Below, in pieces: positions 11,034 through 19,538 of a stretch of DNA of 64,000 nucleotides (its first letter is position 1; every line of letters begins with the position of its first letter). The notes beneath the pieces were generated by a model. It saw only the letters and a program-made list of their open reading frames with translations. It ran no database searches and was not told the origin of the DNA. The position numbers and the translations under genes are program-made. Source of the DNA: Candidatus Aalborgicola danicus (GTDB lineage Bacteria > Pseudomonadota > Gammaproteobacteria > Burkholderiales > Burkholderiaceae_C); NCBI GenBank assembly GCA_016703945.1, contig JADJBC010000045.1, forward strand, positions 1 to 64,000, read 5' to 3'.

Positions 11034-12641
11034 TCAATCCGGAATCAAAGTAGTAGGCACCGCCTTCGCCATCATGTCCGGATAGTCCCGGCTGAAGTGC
11101 AGCCCCCGGCTCTCGTGCCGCGAATGGGCAGAGCGCACGATCAGCTCGGCCACCTGTACCAGGTTGCGCAGCTCCAGCAGGTCACGCGTGACATGGAAGT
11201 GGGCATAAAACTCCTGGATCTCGCCCTGCAGCAGCGCAATGCGGTGCGAGGCGCGCTCCAGACGTTTGTTGGTGCGCACAATGCCCACGTAGTCCCACAT
11301 GAAGCGGCGCAGCTCGTCCCAGTTGTGGGAGATGACCACCGCCTCGTCGGCATCGGTCACACGGCTGTCGTCCCAGGCGGGCAGCGCAGCGGGCGCGGCC
11401 AGGGGTGTGGCCAGAATGTGCGTGGCGGCGGCGCGGGCAAACACCATACATTCCACCAGCGAGTTGCTGGCCAGCCGGTTGGCACCATGCAGGCCGGTGT
11501 AGGCGGTCTCGCCGACGGCGTGTAAACCCGCCAGGTCGGTGGCGCCCGTCAGGTCGGTGTGGATGCCGCCGCAGGTGTAGTGGGCGGCGGGCACGACGGG
11601 AATGGGCTGCTTGCTGATGTCGATGCCCAGCTCCAGGCAACGCGCATGGATGTTGGGAAAGTGTTCCAGCAAAAAGGCCAGTGGCTGGTGCGAGATGTCC
11701 AAATACACGCAGTCAAAGCCGCCCTTCTTCATCTCGAAGTCAATGGCGCGGGCCACCACATCACGCGGTGCCAGCTCGGCACGTTCGTCGTGCTGGGGCA
11801 TAAAACGTGTGCCGTCCGGCAGCAACAAACGCCCCCCCTCGCCGCGCACGGCTTCCGAGATCAAAAACGACTTGGCATGCGGGTGGTACAGGCAGGTGGG
11901 GTGGAACTGGATGAACTCCATGTTCGTGACCCGGCAACCGGCGCGCCAGGCGGCGGCAATGCCGTCGCCGGTGGCGGTGTCGGGGTTGGTGGTGTACAGG
12001 TAGACCTTGCCGGCGCCGCCGGTGGCCAAAATGGTGTGCGGGGCGCTGAAGGTGTGCACCTCGTCGGTGGACTCGTCCAGCGCATACAGGCCCAGGCACT
12101 GGTTGGCGGTGGGGGGGCTGTCCACCACGTGCTCCAGCTTGTTGCGGGTGATCAAATCCACCAGGGTGTGGTTCTCGAACAGCGTGATATTGGGCGTGCG
12201 GCGCACGGTTGCGATCAGCGTTTTTTGCACGGCCGCACCGGTGGCGTCGGTCACATGCACGATGCGCCGGGCGCTGTGGCCGCCTTCGCGGGTCAGGTGC
12301 AAATGGCCATCTTCCTCGGAGAACGGCACGCCCAGCTCGCGCAGCCAATTGATGCTTTCGGGCGAATGCTCCACGACAAAACGCGTGGCGGCGGGGTCCG
12401 ACAAGCCGGCGCCAGCCACCAGGGTGTCCTGCACATGGGCGTCAAAACTATCCCCATCCGCCAGGACGGCGGCAATGCCACCCTGGGCCCAACCGCTGGA
12501 GCCGTCGCTCATGGAGCGTTTGGTCAGCACGGCCACGCGGTGCGTAGGGGCCAGGTGCAGCGCGGCCGACAGGCCGGCCAGGCCGCTGCCGACGATCAGG
12601 ACGTCGAACGTGTGTTGCAAGGTCTGGGGTGAGGTGGTCAT
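11034..12641 (-). CDS. nadB: L-aspartate oxidase NadB
   Basis: It oxidises L-aspartate to iminoaspartate with FAD, the first step of de novo NAD synthesis in the cytoplasm. The 535-residue protein has the usual length. An N-terminal Rossmann FAD-binding motif (DVLIVGSGLAGLSAALHLA, residues about 13-31), a GWAQGGIAAVL segment typical of NadB, the HPTCLYHP substrate-region motif, the catalytic-region FYAPARR equivalent and the TCGGIHTDL/GLHAVGETAYTGLHGANRLASNSL block are all present. It is the last gene of a minus-strand group with a dipeptidase upstream, but an interspersed repeat at 12648-12703 separates them, so co-transcription is doubtful. Start is ATG at 12641. No nadA or nadC is in the window. 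Confidence 0.96.
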   Translation of the reverse strand: MTTSPQTLQHTFDVLIVGSGLAGLSAALHLAPTHRVAVLTKRSMSDGSSGWAQGGIAAVLADGDSFDAHVQDTLVAGAGLSDPAATRFVVEHSPESINWLRELGVPFSEEDGHLHLTREGGHSARRIVHVTDATGAAVQKTLIATVRRTPNITLFENHTLVDLITRNKLEHVVDSPPTANQCLGLYALDESTDEVHTFSAPHTILATGGAGKVYLYTTNPDTATGDGIAAAWRAGCRVTNMEFIQFHPTCLYHPHAKSFLISEAVRGEGGRLLLPDGTRFMPQHDERAELAPRDVVARAIDFEMKKGGFDCVYLDISHQPLAFLLEHFPNIHARCLELGIDISKQPIPVVPAAHYTCGGIHTDLTGATDLAGLHAVGETAYTGLHGANRLASNSLVECMVFARAAATHILATPLAAPAALPAWDDSRVTDADEAVVISHNWDELRRFMWDYVGIVRTNKRLERASHRIALLQGEIQEFYAHFHVTRDLLELRNLVQVAELIVRSAHSRHESRGLHFSRDYPDMMAKAVPTTLIPD

Positions 12642-12647
12642 TCAGTT

Positions 12648-12703
12648 GCTATTGGTTTGATAGCTGCTTACGCAGTGTTTACGAGGGCTAGAGGCCAATT
12701 TGA
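12648..12703 (+). repeat. Interspersed repeat family A, copy 1
   Basis: An intergenic element with the pattern GCTAT..TTTGATAGCTGCTT.CGC, about ten variable bases, then G.GGGCTAGAGGCC.ATTT. It fills the gap upstream of nadB. Six further copies occur in this window (18921, 27411, 43694, 48441, 51291, 61045). No transposase or terminal repeats accompany it. Confidence 0.75.
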
Positions 12704-12720
12704 TGCAAAGCTTTTTGAGC

Positions 12721-13899
12721 CTAGCCCGGCGGCAGGCTGTTTAGCAACAGACGCTGCACATTACCACCCATGATGGCCTGGATATCACTGGGACTGAACC
12801 CGGCTTGCAGCAGGCCTTGGGTCAACTGCGGCAGGCCGGTCACATCAAAGGGGGTGCGGGTGGCGCCATTGAAATCAGAACCCAGGGCCACATGGTCCAC
12901 CCCCACTTTGTCAACGGCGTACCGGATGGCCCGGACAATGCTGGGAACGGCAGCGTCACACACGGCCCCTTCCCAGTAACCAATGCCAACCACCCCGCCC
13001 GTGGCGGCAATACGTTTGAGGTGATCGTCGCTCAGGTTGCGCGGCCCGGGGCAGGTGCCCGCTACACCGGTGTGTGATACCAGCACCGGGCGCTTGGCCA
13101 TCACCAGCACATCGTCGATCAATGGCTTGGAGGCGTGGGCCAGGTCAATCAACATGCCCCGGGCTTCCAGGCGCGCAACCACTTGGCGACCAAAAGGCGT
13201 GATGCCACCTTTCTCCAGCCCATGGGCCGAGCCGCCCACTTCGTTGTCGAAAAAATGCGTCAGGCCGGTCATGCGAAAACCGGCATCAAACAGCCGGTCC
13301 ACGTTCTCCAGCTTGCCTTGCAGCGGGTGCAGGCCTTCGGTGGCCAAGACTGCGGCCACACGCCGGGGGTCTCGGCCCCAAGTCTGCGTGAACTGGGCCA
13401 GGTCCTTCTGGTTCTTGACCACCACCAGGCGGCCTTCACTGTCCCGGGCGGCCTGGTGCAGTTTTTCTCCCTGGTACAGGGCACGTTCCAGCAAGCTGTC
13501 CCAGGTGGCCACCGGCCAGCGCTGGGCCATGGCCAGCAGGGTAATGCTGTCGCTGTCGGCGCTGTTGCGTTCGTAGTTCAGGCCCTTGGGCGTTTTGGTG
13601 ACGGTGGCAAACACCTGCAGGGCCACCGGCCCTTCCAGCAGGCGCGGCAGATCGGAGTGGCCACGGTCATAACGCTGCAACAGGTCACGGTTCCACAACA
13701 GGGCGTCGTCGTGCAGGTCGGCCACAAACAGGGTTTTGTGCAGGGCCTGCGCCGCCGCGTTGGCCGCATACGGTGCGGGATGGATCACCTGGTTCATGCG
13801 TCCATCGACCACACTGGGCACGGTGAACAACACCGCCAGACCGACCGCCAGCAATACCAAACCACCCATCCCTACCCTGCGAGGCGTCAAACGTGCCAT
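12721..13899 (-). CDS. Membrane dipeptidase (renal dipeptidase family, peptidase M19)
   Basis: A zinc-dependent dipeptidase that cleaves small dipeptides, anchored in the cytoplasmic membrane with its active domain outside. Residues about 10-30 form an N-terminal hydrophobic helix (signal anchor). The M19 features are present: an LHDDAL metal motif near residue 62, the MTGLTHFFDNEVGGS block, IDLAHAS with metal-binding His, VLVSHTG with the second His, the RNLSDDHLKRIAATGGVVGI block and the DHVALGSDFNGA segment. 392 residues is normal for the bacterial family. The gene starts one base after the stop of the small conserved gene upstream, so the two are probably co-transcribed. Confidence 0.93.
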   Translation of the reverse strand: MARLTPRRVGMGGLVLLAVGLAVLFTVPSVVDGRMNQVIHPAPYAANAAAQALHKTLFVADLHDDALLWNRDLLQRYDRGHSDLPRLLEGPVALQVFATVTKTPKGLNYERNSADSDSITLLAMAQRWPVATWDSLLERALYQGEKLHQAARDSEGRLVVVKNQKDLAQFTQTWGRDPRRVAAVLATEGLHPLQGKLENVDRLFDAGFRMTGLTHFFDNEVGGSAHGLEKGGITPFGRQVVARLEARGMLIDLAHASKPLIDDVLVMAKRPVLVSHTGVAGTCPGPRNLSDDHLKRIAATGGVVGIGYWEGAVCDAAVPSIVRAIRYAVDKVGVDHVALGSDFNGATRTPFDVTGLPQLTQGLLQAGFSPSDIQAIMGGNVQRLLLNSLPPG

Positions 13900-13900
13900 G

Positions 13901-14266
13901 TCACTCCATTTTGTGCAGTGCAGCCAGATTGATCAACGCCGACAGCACATCCGATTTGAAACCAACACGCGTCTGACCGTCCTGGTGACCACCACTCATG
14001 ATCAGTTTTTGCAGGTATTCAATACAGTCGCGGTGGCCCCAGAACTTCTCGATGGCCGACGCAATCCGCACGTGGTGCTGGGCAATAACGGCCATTTCGT
14101 TGTCGATACGGGCTTGCAAGGGACGCTCATGCAGGGGCATGGGGCGCGTCGGCAAGTCGTCTTCCTCCCACTGCAACGAGGGGAATCCGGTCTCATGAAA
14201 TCGTGAATCGTTGGGATCAGGCACGAGGGGAATTTCCTGCGGTATGGATTTGACGCCAACGCGCAT
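13901..14266 (-). CDS. Conserved hypothetical protein, 121 residues
   Basis: A soluble, charged, helical protein without signal peptide, membrane helix or cofactor motif. It begins MRVGVKSIPQEIPLVPDPND and carries a helical C-terminal half (VLSALINLAALHKME at the end). The ATG at 14266 is chosen over a longer in-frame start at 14335, because the longer form would run through the region between this gene and the divergent amn. The stop lies one base before the dipeptidase start, suggesting co-transcription. Function unknown; I recognise it only as a type of protein seen in Comamonadaceae. Confidence 0.75.
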   Translation of the reverse strand: MRVGVKSIPQEIPLVPDPNDSRFHETGFPSLQWEEDDLPTRPMPLHERPLQARIDNEMAVIAQHHVRIASAIEKFWGHRDCIEYLQKLIMSGGHQDGQTRVGFKSDVLSALINLAALHKME

Positions 14267-14312
14267 TATTCCGCAAGTAGGGGCAGGCGCGGCCGCACGG
14301 CACAATAGGAGG

Positions 14313-15806
14313 ATGTCAAACCTACCTCCCTTCATTGCCCCCGAACGGTTTACCGACGCCGACGCCGCCTTTAATCAGGTGATGCGCATCTATGACGGCA
14401 GCATTGCGCACCTGCGCCAGGCCATGCAACGTTTTGTGGCCGGCGACGACAGCACTGGCCACGTGCGTGCCTGTTACCCGCTGGTGCGCATCCACACCGA
14501 CACCGTGTCGCGCACCATCACACCTGAGAGTGCCCACCTGAGTTACGGTTTTGTGGCCGGGCCTGGCCGTTTCGAGACCACGCTGACCCGCCCCGACCTG
14601 TACCACGACTACTACCTGGACCAGTTCAACCTGCTGTTGCAGAACCATGGCGTCGAGCTGGAGGTGGGCACCAGTTCGCAGCCGATTCCGGTGCACTTCT
14701 CGTTTGCCGAGAACGACCATGTGGAAGGCAATATGACGCCGCAGCGGCGCACGCTGATGCGCGACGTGTTCGACCTGCCCGATCTGGCGGCTATGGACGA
14801 CGGCATTGCCAACGGCACTTACCAGCCCCGCGCCGGCGAGCCCCAGCCGCTGGCCCTGTTCACCGCGCCCCGGGTTGACTATTCCCTGCACCGGTTGCGC
14901 CACTACACCGGCACCGGCCCGGAGCACTTTCAAAACTTTGTGCTGTTTACCAATTACCAGTTCTACATCGACGAGTTCATCGCACTGGGTCATGCCGCCA
15001 TGCGCGACCCCAACAGCGAGTACATCGCGTTTGTGGAACCCGGCAACATGATCACCCGCCGTGCCGGTTTGCCAGCGCAAGCCATCGACGCACTGGGCAA
15101 AGAGCCGCCCCGCATGCCACAAATGCCGGGTTACCACCTGGTGCGCGCGGACCGCGCTGGCATCACCATGGTCAACATCGGTGTCGGCCCGGCCAATGCC
15201 AAGAACATCACCGACCACATTGCCGTGTTGCGGCCACATGCCTGGATCATGCTGGGCCACTGCGCCGGCCTGCGCAACAGCCAGCAACTGGGTGACTACG
15301 TGCTGGCCCACGGCTATGTGCGCGAGGACCATGTGCTGGACGAAGAACTGCCGCTGTGGGTGCCGATTCCCGCGCTGGCCGAAATCCAGGTCGCACTGGA
15401 GTCGGCCGTTTCCGAAGTCACGCAACTCAAAGGTCCGGAGTTGAAAAGCATCATGCGCACCGGCACCGTGGCCAGCACCGACAACCGCAACTGGGAGTTA
15501 TTGCCCGACAACCAGCCCCAGCGCCGCTTCAGCCAGAGCCGCGCGATTGCGCTGGACATGGAGAGCGCCACCATCGCCGCCAATGGATTCCGCTTCCGGG
15601 TGCCCTACGGCACCTTGCTGTGTGTCAGTGACAAACCGCTGCACGGCGAGATCAAGCTGCCCGGCATGGCCAACCACTTTTACCGCGAGCGGGTCGACCA
15701 GCATCTGCGCATCGGCATGCGCGCCATTGAGCTGCTGCGCGCCCAGGGCACCGAACAACTGCACAGCCGCAAGCTGCGCAGTTTTTCGGAAGTGGCGTTC
15801 CAGTAA
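14313..15806 (+). CDS. amn: AMP nucleosidase
   Basis: It hydrolyses AMP to adenine and ribose 5-phosphate and adjusts the adenylate pool. The 497-residue product is close to the E. coli enzyme in length. The N-terminal regulatory domain (about 1-180, SAHLSYGFVAGPGRFETTLT) is followed by the nucleoside-phosphorylase-fold catalytic domain, with VNIGVGPANAKNITDHIAVL, the WIMLGHCAGLR motif and ALDMESATIAANGFRFRVPYG, where the Glu of MESAT is the family's catalytic-site region. The start is ATG at 14313 with AGGAGG directly adjacent (14307-14312), unusually tight spacing; a longer in-frame start at 14211 would invade the divergent gene. A diguanylate cyclase gene follows after 18 bases. Confidence 0.95.
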   Translation: MSNLPPFIAPERFTDADAAFNQVMRIYDGSIAHLRQAMQRFVAGDDSTGHVRACYPLVRIHTDTVSRTITPESAHLSYGFVAGPGRFETTLTRPDLYHDYYLDQFNLLLQNHGVELEVGTSSQPIPVHFSFAENDHVEGNMTPQRRTLMRDVFDLPDLAAMDDGIANGTYQPRAGEPQPLALFTAPRVDYSLHRLRHYTGTGPEHFQNFVLFTNYQFYIDEFIALGHAAMRDPNSEYIAFVEPGNMITRRAGLPAQAIDALGKEPPRMPQMPGYHLVRADRAGITMVNIGVGPANAKNITDHIAVLRPHAWIMLGHCAGLRNSQQLGDYVLAHGYVREDHVLDEELPLWVPIPALAEIQVALESAVSEVTQLKGPELKSIMRTGTVASTDNRNWELLPDNQPQRRFSQSRAIALDMESATIAANGFRFRVPYGTLLCVSDKPLHGEIKLPGMANHFYRERVDQHLRIGMRAIELLRAQGTEQLHSRKLRSFSEVAFQ

Positions 15807-15824
15807 CACGCACCAAACGTCTGT

Positions 15825-16988
15825 ATGGGCCGCATTGACATCTACACGATCCTGGTGCTGACGGCGATCAACCTCGCTACGGTGTCGATTGCCCTGCCGT
15901 TGATCATGGGCCGTGACATCAGCCATGCGGCACGCATGGCGCAGGGCAGCCTGATCTTCCAGACCCTGGGCTGGGTGTTCATCATTGCGTCGGACCAGTG
16001 GAACGGGCACTGGCTGGACCCGGTTTTGTCCACCTGTAGCATGGCCAGCGCATCGCTTGCCAATTACCTGATGTTCTTGGCCCTTCAGGATTGGCTGGGA
16101 GCACGCCCGTTGCGGCGCACCCTGCTATTGCTCACGGTGTTGATGCCTGTGGGGTACGCACTGAGTTTTTCAAACTACCCGGTACGTGTGGGTTTTGCCA
16201 ATTTTGTCTTTGCGGCGCAATTGCTGGTGGTGGCGCGGGCGGCCTTGTGGCCCGATCGCAGTAAACGCGGCGCCACTTTGCCCTGGCGCGCACTGATTAC
16301 CCTGTGTTACAGCGCGGTGGCCCTGGTCACCGTGGGTCGCGGCATCCTGGGTGGCTTCTACCCGGAGCTTTACCCCAACTTCCAGGCTTCCCATCCAGTC
16401 AATGTGGTGGCGCAACTGACCGCCAACGTCGCGCTGGTCCTGACCGCAGTGGCCGTGCTGGTGGCCTGGCGCGAGGAGGCCGACGCCAGGCTGCGCGAGC
16501 AGGCTTACACCGACGGTCTGACCGGCCTGCTGAACCGCCATGGCTGGAATGAACGCGCACCGATTCTGTTTGACCAGGCCCGCCGCCACCGCACCGCTTT
16601 GGCCCTGATCATGTTGGACCTGGACCACTTCAAACGCATCAACGACACCAGAGGACATGAGGTGGGAGATCAGGTTTTGCGCCTGTTCAGCGACGTGTTG
16701 CTGTACCACCGGCGCAGCGGCGATCTGGCGGCCCGTGTGGGAGGCGAAGAGTTCGCACTGTTGCTGCCATACACCGACCGGGTGGGTGCCATTCAGATTG
16801 AGCAGCGTTTGCGCGTCTCCCTGCATGACGCATGTGAACTGCATCCGTCGTTGAACGTTGACTACAGCAGCGGGCTGGCCATGTTGAATGCAAACGATGC
16901 GTCCCTGACCGCGTTTATGGTCAGGGCGGATACGGCCCTGTACCGTGCCAAGCACGAAGGGCGCGGCCGTTTGGTCGTGGTGGGCTGA
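15825..16988 (+). CDS. Membrane-bound diguanylate cyclase (GGDEF domain)
   Basis: It would make cyclic di-GMP from GTP. Residues 1-225 contain about six to seven hydrophobic helices (first ILVLTAINLATVSIALPLIM), an uncharacterised membrane sensor. The catalytic domain starts with TDGLTGLLNRHG (about 228-240) and has LIMLDLDHFKRINDTRGHEVGD and the active-site GGEEF at about 306-310. An RSGD motif five residues earlier (about 297-300) is the product-binding inhibitory I-site, so feedback control by c-di-GMP is expected. No EAL domain is present. The spacing to amn is 18 bases, so the pair may share a transcript, although a functional link is not evident. Confidence 0.93.
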   Translation: MGRIDIYTILVLTAINLATVSIALPLIMGRDISHAARMAQGSLIFQTLGWVFIIASDQWNGHWLDPVLSTCSMASASLANYLMFLALQDWLGARPLRRTLLLLTVLMPVGYALSFSNYPVRVGFANFVFAAQLLVVARAALWPDRSKRGATLPWRALITLCYSAVALVTVGRGILGGFYPELYPNFQASHPVNVVAQLTANVALVLTAVAVLVAWREEADARLREQAYTDGLTGLLNRHGWNERAPILFDQARRHRTALALIMLDLDHFKRINDTRGHEVGDQVLRLFSDVLLYHRRSGDLAARVGGEEFALLLPYTDRVGAIQIEQRLRVSLHDACELHPSLNVDYSSGLAMLNANDASLTAFMVRADTALYRAKHEGRGRLVVVG

Positions 16989-17117
16989 ATTGCCCAGGAC
17001 AGCAATAAGGACGCTTTAGTGGGCCTGGCCACCGAATGTGCATTTTTGCTGCGCCAACCCTGCCACTCTTTCGGCCTGAATCCAACTGCGGCTTTGTCGA
17101 ACTGGCTTGTCTTATAA

Positions 17118-17144
17118 ATTGCACACAATTTAATTGTGTGCAAT
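17118..17144. promoter_or_regulatory. Perfect 27-bp inverted repeat, probable OhrR operator
   Basis: Two 13-bp arms, ATTGCACACAATT and its exact complement, are separated by one T and end ten bases before the ohrR ATG. The AT-rich CTTATAAAT on its left edge (17111-17119) could be the -10 box, so a bound repressor would block transcription. OhrR proteins bind AT-rich palindromes with a core like ACAATT-AATTGT, which this contains. No second copy was seen before ohr itself. Confidence 0.85.
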
Positions 17145-17154
17145 AATTCATTCC

Positions 17155-17652
17155 ATGCACAACACATCGACACCCAAGCGCCTGGATCCCGCCCTGCTGC
17201 TGGACAACCAACTGTGCTTTTCGCTGTATTCGGCGTCACTGGCAATGACCAAGCTGTACAAGCCCTTGCTGGATGCACTGGCCCTGACCTACCCGCAATA
17301 CCTGGTGATGCTGGTGTTGTGGGAATCCGACGGGCCGACGGTATCGGCCATGGGTGAGCGCCTGTCGCTGGATTCGGGCACGCTGACGCCCTTACTCAAA
17401 CGGATGGAGTCGGCCGGCTGGCTGACTCGCCAACGCTCCAGCGAAGACGAGCGGCGGGTGCACGTCTGGCTGACACCGGCCGGGCACCAGCTGCAAAGCC
17501 AAGCGGCGCATATCCCAGGCTGTGTGCTGGCGCAAAGCGGCCTGTCATTGGCCGATTTGATAGGGCTGAACCAGCAAATCAAGAAGCTGCGTAGCGCGAT
17601 GCATGCGCCGGGCGCGGCGGCCAAGCCATTCACCATCACCACACAACCATGA
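17155..17652 (+). CDS. ohrR: MarR-family organic-hydroperoxide sensor OhrR
   Basis: A thiol-based repressor that releases DNA when organic hydroperoxides oxidise its sensing cysteine. The 165-residue protein has the OhrR signature NQLCFSLYSASLAMTKLYKP with the sensing Cys at 21, a winged-helix DNA-binding region (LSLDSGTLTPLLKRMESAGW) and a wing with RQRSSEDERRVHV. A second Cys at 123 fits the two-cysteine OhrR type known from Xanthomonas. The ATG at 17155 was chosen because the longer frame (from 17134) would start inside the operator palindrome. The TGA overlaps the next ATG in an ATGA junction (17649-17652). Autorepression and control of ohr are inferred from the operator and gene order. 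Confidence 0.93.
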   Translation: MHNTSTPKRLDPALLLDNQLCFSLYSASLAMTKLYKPLLDALALTYPQYLVMLVLWESDGPTVSAMGERLSLDSGTLTPLLKRMESAGWLTRQRSSEDERRVHVWLTPAGHQLQSQAAHIPGCVLAQSGLSLADLIGLNQQIKKLRSAMHAPGAAAKPFTITTQP

Positions 17653-18341
17653 CATCCCCCATGAAAAACAGTCGCGCCACCGCCTCCAGAAGGTCCCTCC
17701 AACACATGCTCAGGGCGCTGCTTTCACACGCACGCCTGTTCGCAATGGCCATGACTCTCAGCTTGGGCCTGGCCGCCATCAGCCAGGCGGCAGACACGGC
17801 CGCCGCTGCAGTGAAGGTGGACGACAACAGCTTTCGTTGCATGCGCCAAATGACGCCGGTGCGCCACTTCTTTGTGGACAATTTGACGGGTGACATTGCA
17901 GGCACCCTGGCCGCAGCCAACGCGCCCAAGGGCGCACCCTACCCTGCGGGCTCCGTGGTGCAGTTGGTTCCCACCGAGGTGATGGTGAAACGCGAAGCTG
18001 GCTTCAGCCCGGCCACTGGCGACTGGGAGTTCTTCGAACTCGACGTCAATGAAAAAGGTGCCAAGATTGGCAAACGTGGATTTGCCGAGGTCAACAACCG
18101 CTTTGGCAAGAACTGCTTTGCGTGCCACGCACCGGCCCGTGAGCCCTGGGACTTTATCTGCGAAAGCAACCATGGTTGTGACGCCATACCAATCGACCAC
18201 AAGATGACCGGTGCTCTGCAACGCTCCGACCCGCGTTGCGGCCCGGCGGTGCCAGAAGCCGGTGACACGATGGCGCTGCTGAAGTTGCGCGCACTGGTCA
18301 CCATCGGCGCCACCGTTGGCTGGTTCAAGAGCCTGTTCTGA
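17649..18341 (+). CDS. Exported haem protein, cytochrome P460-like
   Basis: An exported 230-residue protein with one c-type haem attachment motif, CFACH at about 156-160. After a charged start, a hydrophobic segment (about 30-48, FAMAMTLSLGLAAISQAA) looks like a signal peptide. The core (YPAGSVVQLVPTEVMVKRE, then WEFFELDVNEKG, then RFGKNCFACHAPA) resembles cytochrome P460 family proteins, which carry a crosslinked c-haem and act on hydroxylamine/NO in some bacteria. Three further cysteines follow the haem motif (ICES..GC, PRCGP). The ATGA overlap with ohrR means tight co-translation, and ohr lies 77 bases downstream. The P460 assignment is from memory of the family pattern. A peroxide or NO detoxification role is an inference from context. 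Confidence 0.7.
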   Translation: MTSPMKNSRATASRRSLQHMLRALLSHARLFAMAMTLSLGLAAISQAADTAAAAVKVDDNSFRCMRQMTPVRHFFVDNLTGDIAGTLAAANAPKGAPYPAGSVVQLVPTEVMVKREAGFSPATGDWEFFELDVNEKGAKIGKRGFAEVNNRFGKNCFACHAPAREPWDFICESNHGCDAIPIDHKMTGALQRSDPRCGPAVPEAGDTMALLKLRALVTIGATVGWFKSLF

Positions 18342-18418
18342 AACCCCCAAACGTTTCGCCCTATTTCTCTCACCCACCCGCTCCGAGCTGGAGCATTTAC
18401 CCAAGAAAGCCCACCACC

Positions 18419-18847
18419 ATGGCAACCAAAGTTGAAAAAGTCATTTACCAAGCCCACGCCAAGTCCACCGGCGGGCGTGACGGTACCACCCGCACATCGG
18501 ACGGCCTGCTGGACCTGAAACTGGCCGTGCCCAAGGAAATGGGCGGCCCCGGCAATGGCGTCAACCCCGAGCAGTTGTTTGCCGCAGGCTACAGTGCCTG
18601 TTTCATCGGTGCCATGAAGTTTGTTGCGGGCATGCAAAAAATTGCCTTGCCAGCCGACACCAGCATTGACGCAACCGTGGGCATCGGCCAGATCCCGGCC
18701 GGTTTTGGAATTGAAGTCCAATTGGTGGTGAGCATTCCCGGCATGGAGCGAGCCGCCGCCCAGGCTTTGGTGGACAAGGCCCACGCCGTGTGCCCCTACT
18801 CCAATGCCACCCGTGGCAACATCGAGGTGACCATCACGGTTGCCTGA
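18419..18847 (+). CDS. ohr: Organic hydroperoxide reductase Ohr
   Basis: A thiol peroxidase that reduces organic hydroperoxides in the cytoplasm. The 142-residue protein has the two catalytic cysteines in their family motifs, AAGYSACFIGAMK (Cys 61, peroxidatic) and HAVCPYSNATRGN (Cys 125, resolving), together with Arg 20 in GGRDG and Glu 51 in NPEQL, the partner residues of the active site. It is the third gene behind the ohrR operator, separated from the haem-protein gene by 77 bases, in which I see no second palindrome. Confidence 0.95.
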   Translation: MATKVEKVIYQAHAKSTGGRDGTTRTSDGLLDLKLAVPKEMGGPGNGVNPEQLFAAGYSACFIGAMKFVAGMQKIALPADTSIDATVGIGQIPAGFGIEVQLVVSIPGMERAAAQALVDKAHAVCPYSNATRGNIEVTITVA

Positions 18848-18848
18848 G

Positions 18849-18887
18849 GCGCCTAACTGTCGGTACCATCGGTAGCCGCGCCTTTTT
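18849..18887 (+). terminator. Possible rho-independent terminator after ohr
   Basis: Just past the ohr stop, GGCGC and GCGCC arms enclose a long loop and are followed by TTTTT. The outer stem is only five base pairs and the loop is long, so this is a weak candidate, but it fits the end of the operon. Confidence 0.4.
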
Positions 18888-18920
18888 GGCACACTGCGGG
18901 CTGGTACCAATTGTTGTGAG

Positions 18921-18968
18921 CCAAATCAGGCTATAGCCCACGTGGAACATAGGTTTATTGCTATGAAT
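18921..18968 (-). repeat. Interspersed repeat family A, copy 2 (degenerate)
   Basis: On the minus strand it reads CATAGCAATAAACC.., then CACGTGGGCTATAGCCTGATTT, matching the family pattern ..ATAGC.. and GTGGGCTAGAGGCC.ATTT with several differences. It lies in the gap between ohr and the PH-domain gene. Confidence 0.5.
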
Positions 18969-19002
18969 TCAAGAGTGTGGCGGCCAAAAACTTTGGGTGA
19001 CT

Positions 19003-19521
19003 ATGAACACTGACGAAAAATCCTGTCCGGTATGTGCTGAGACCATCAAGGCGGCAGCCATCAAATGCCGTTTCTGCAATACGGACCTGGCCAGTTTTGC
19101 TGCCGCGCAGGAGGCGCAAACGGAACGTGTGTTGTTCACTGGCCACCCTGCCGTTATCTTTTCTGCCTGGCAATGGTTCGCCGTGGTTCTGACGCTGGGT
19201 ATTGCCTACATCTACTATTGGGTGCTGAGCTTGGGCACCCATTTCGAAATCACCACGCAGCGGGTTCGTGTTGAAAAGGGTGTTTTTTCGAAGTCCAAGG
19301 AGAGTGTCGAGCTTTTCCGCATTGACCACTTTGATGTACACAAGCCCCTGGGCATGCGCTTGCTTGGCCAGTGCCTGCTGGATTTGAGCTCCTCGGACAC
19401 CAACTTTACAAATATTGCCCTCTACGGCGTTGCGGAACTGGAAACACTGGCAGACACCTTGCGTGAATGCTCATTGCGTGAGCGCACGCGGCGAAAGGTG
19501 ACGACCCTGGTGCAGGCCTGA
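19003..19521 (+). CDS. Zinc-ribbon plus bacterial PH-domain (YdbS/DUF304-like) membrane protein
   Basis: The 172-residue protein begins with a zinc ribbon (SCPVCAET..KCRFCNTD, cysteines 8, 11, 22, 25), followed by a hydrophobic pair of helices (about 55-75, AWQWFAVVLTLGIAYIYYWVL), and then a bacterial pleckstrin-homology-like domain (HFEITTQRVRVEKGVFSKS..VELFRIDHFDV). This domain order is common in uncharacterised membrane proteins; the role is unknown. The ATG at 19003 is preferred to an in-frame GTG at 18997. It is probably a single-gene unit, since its neighbours are an interspersed repeat and a minus-strand gene. Confidence 0.8.
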   Translation: MNTDEKSCPVCAETIKAAAIKCRFCNTDLASFAAAQEAQTERVLFTGHPAVIFSAWQWFAVVLTLGIAYIYYWVLSLGTHFEITTQRVRVEKGVFSKSKESVELFRIDHFDVHKPLGMRLLGQCLLDLSSSDTNFTNIALYGVAELETLADTLRECSLRERTRRKVTTLVQA

Positions 19522-19538
19522 TAAGGACCTTGCGAGCG

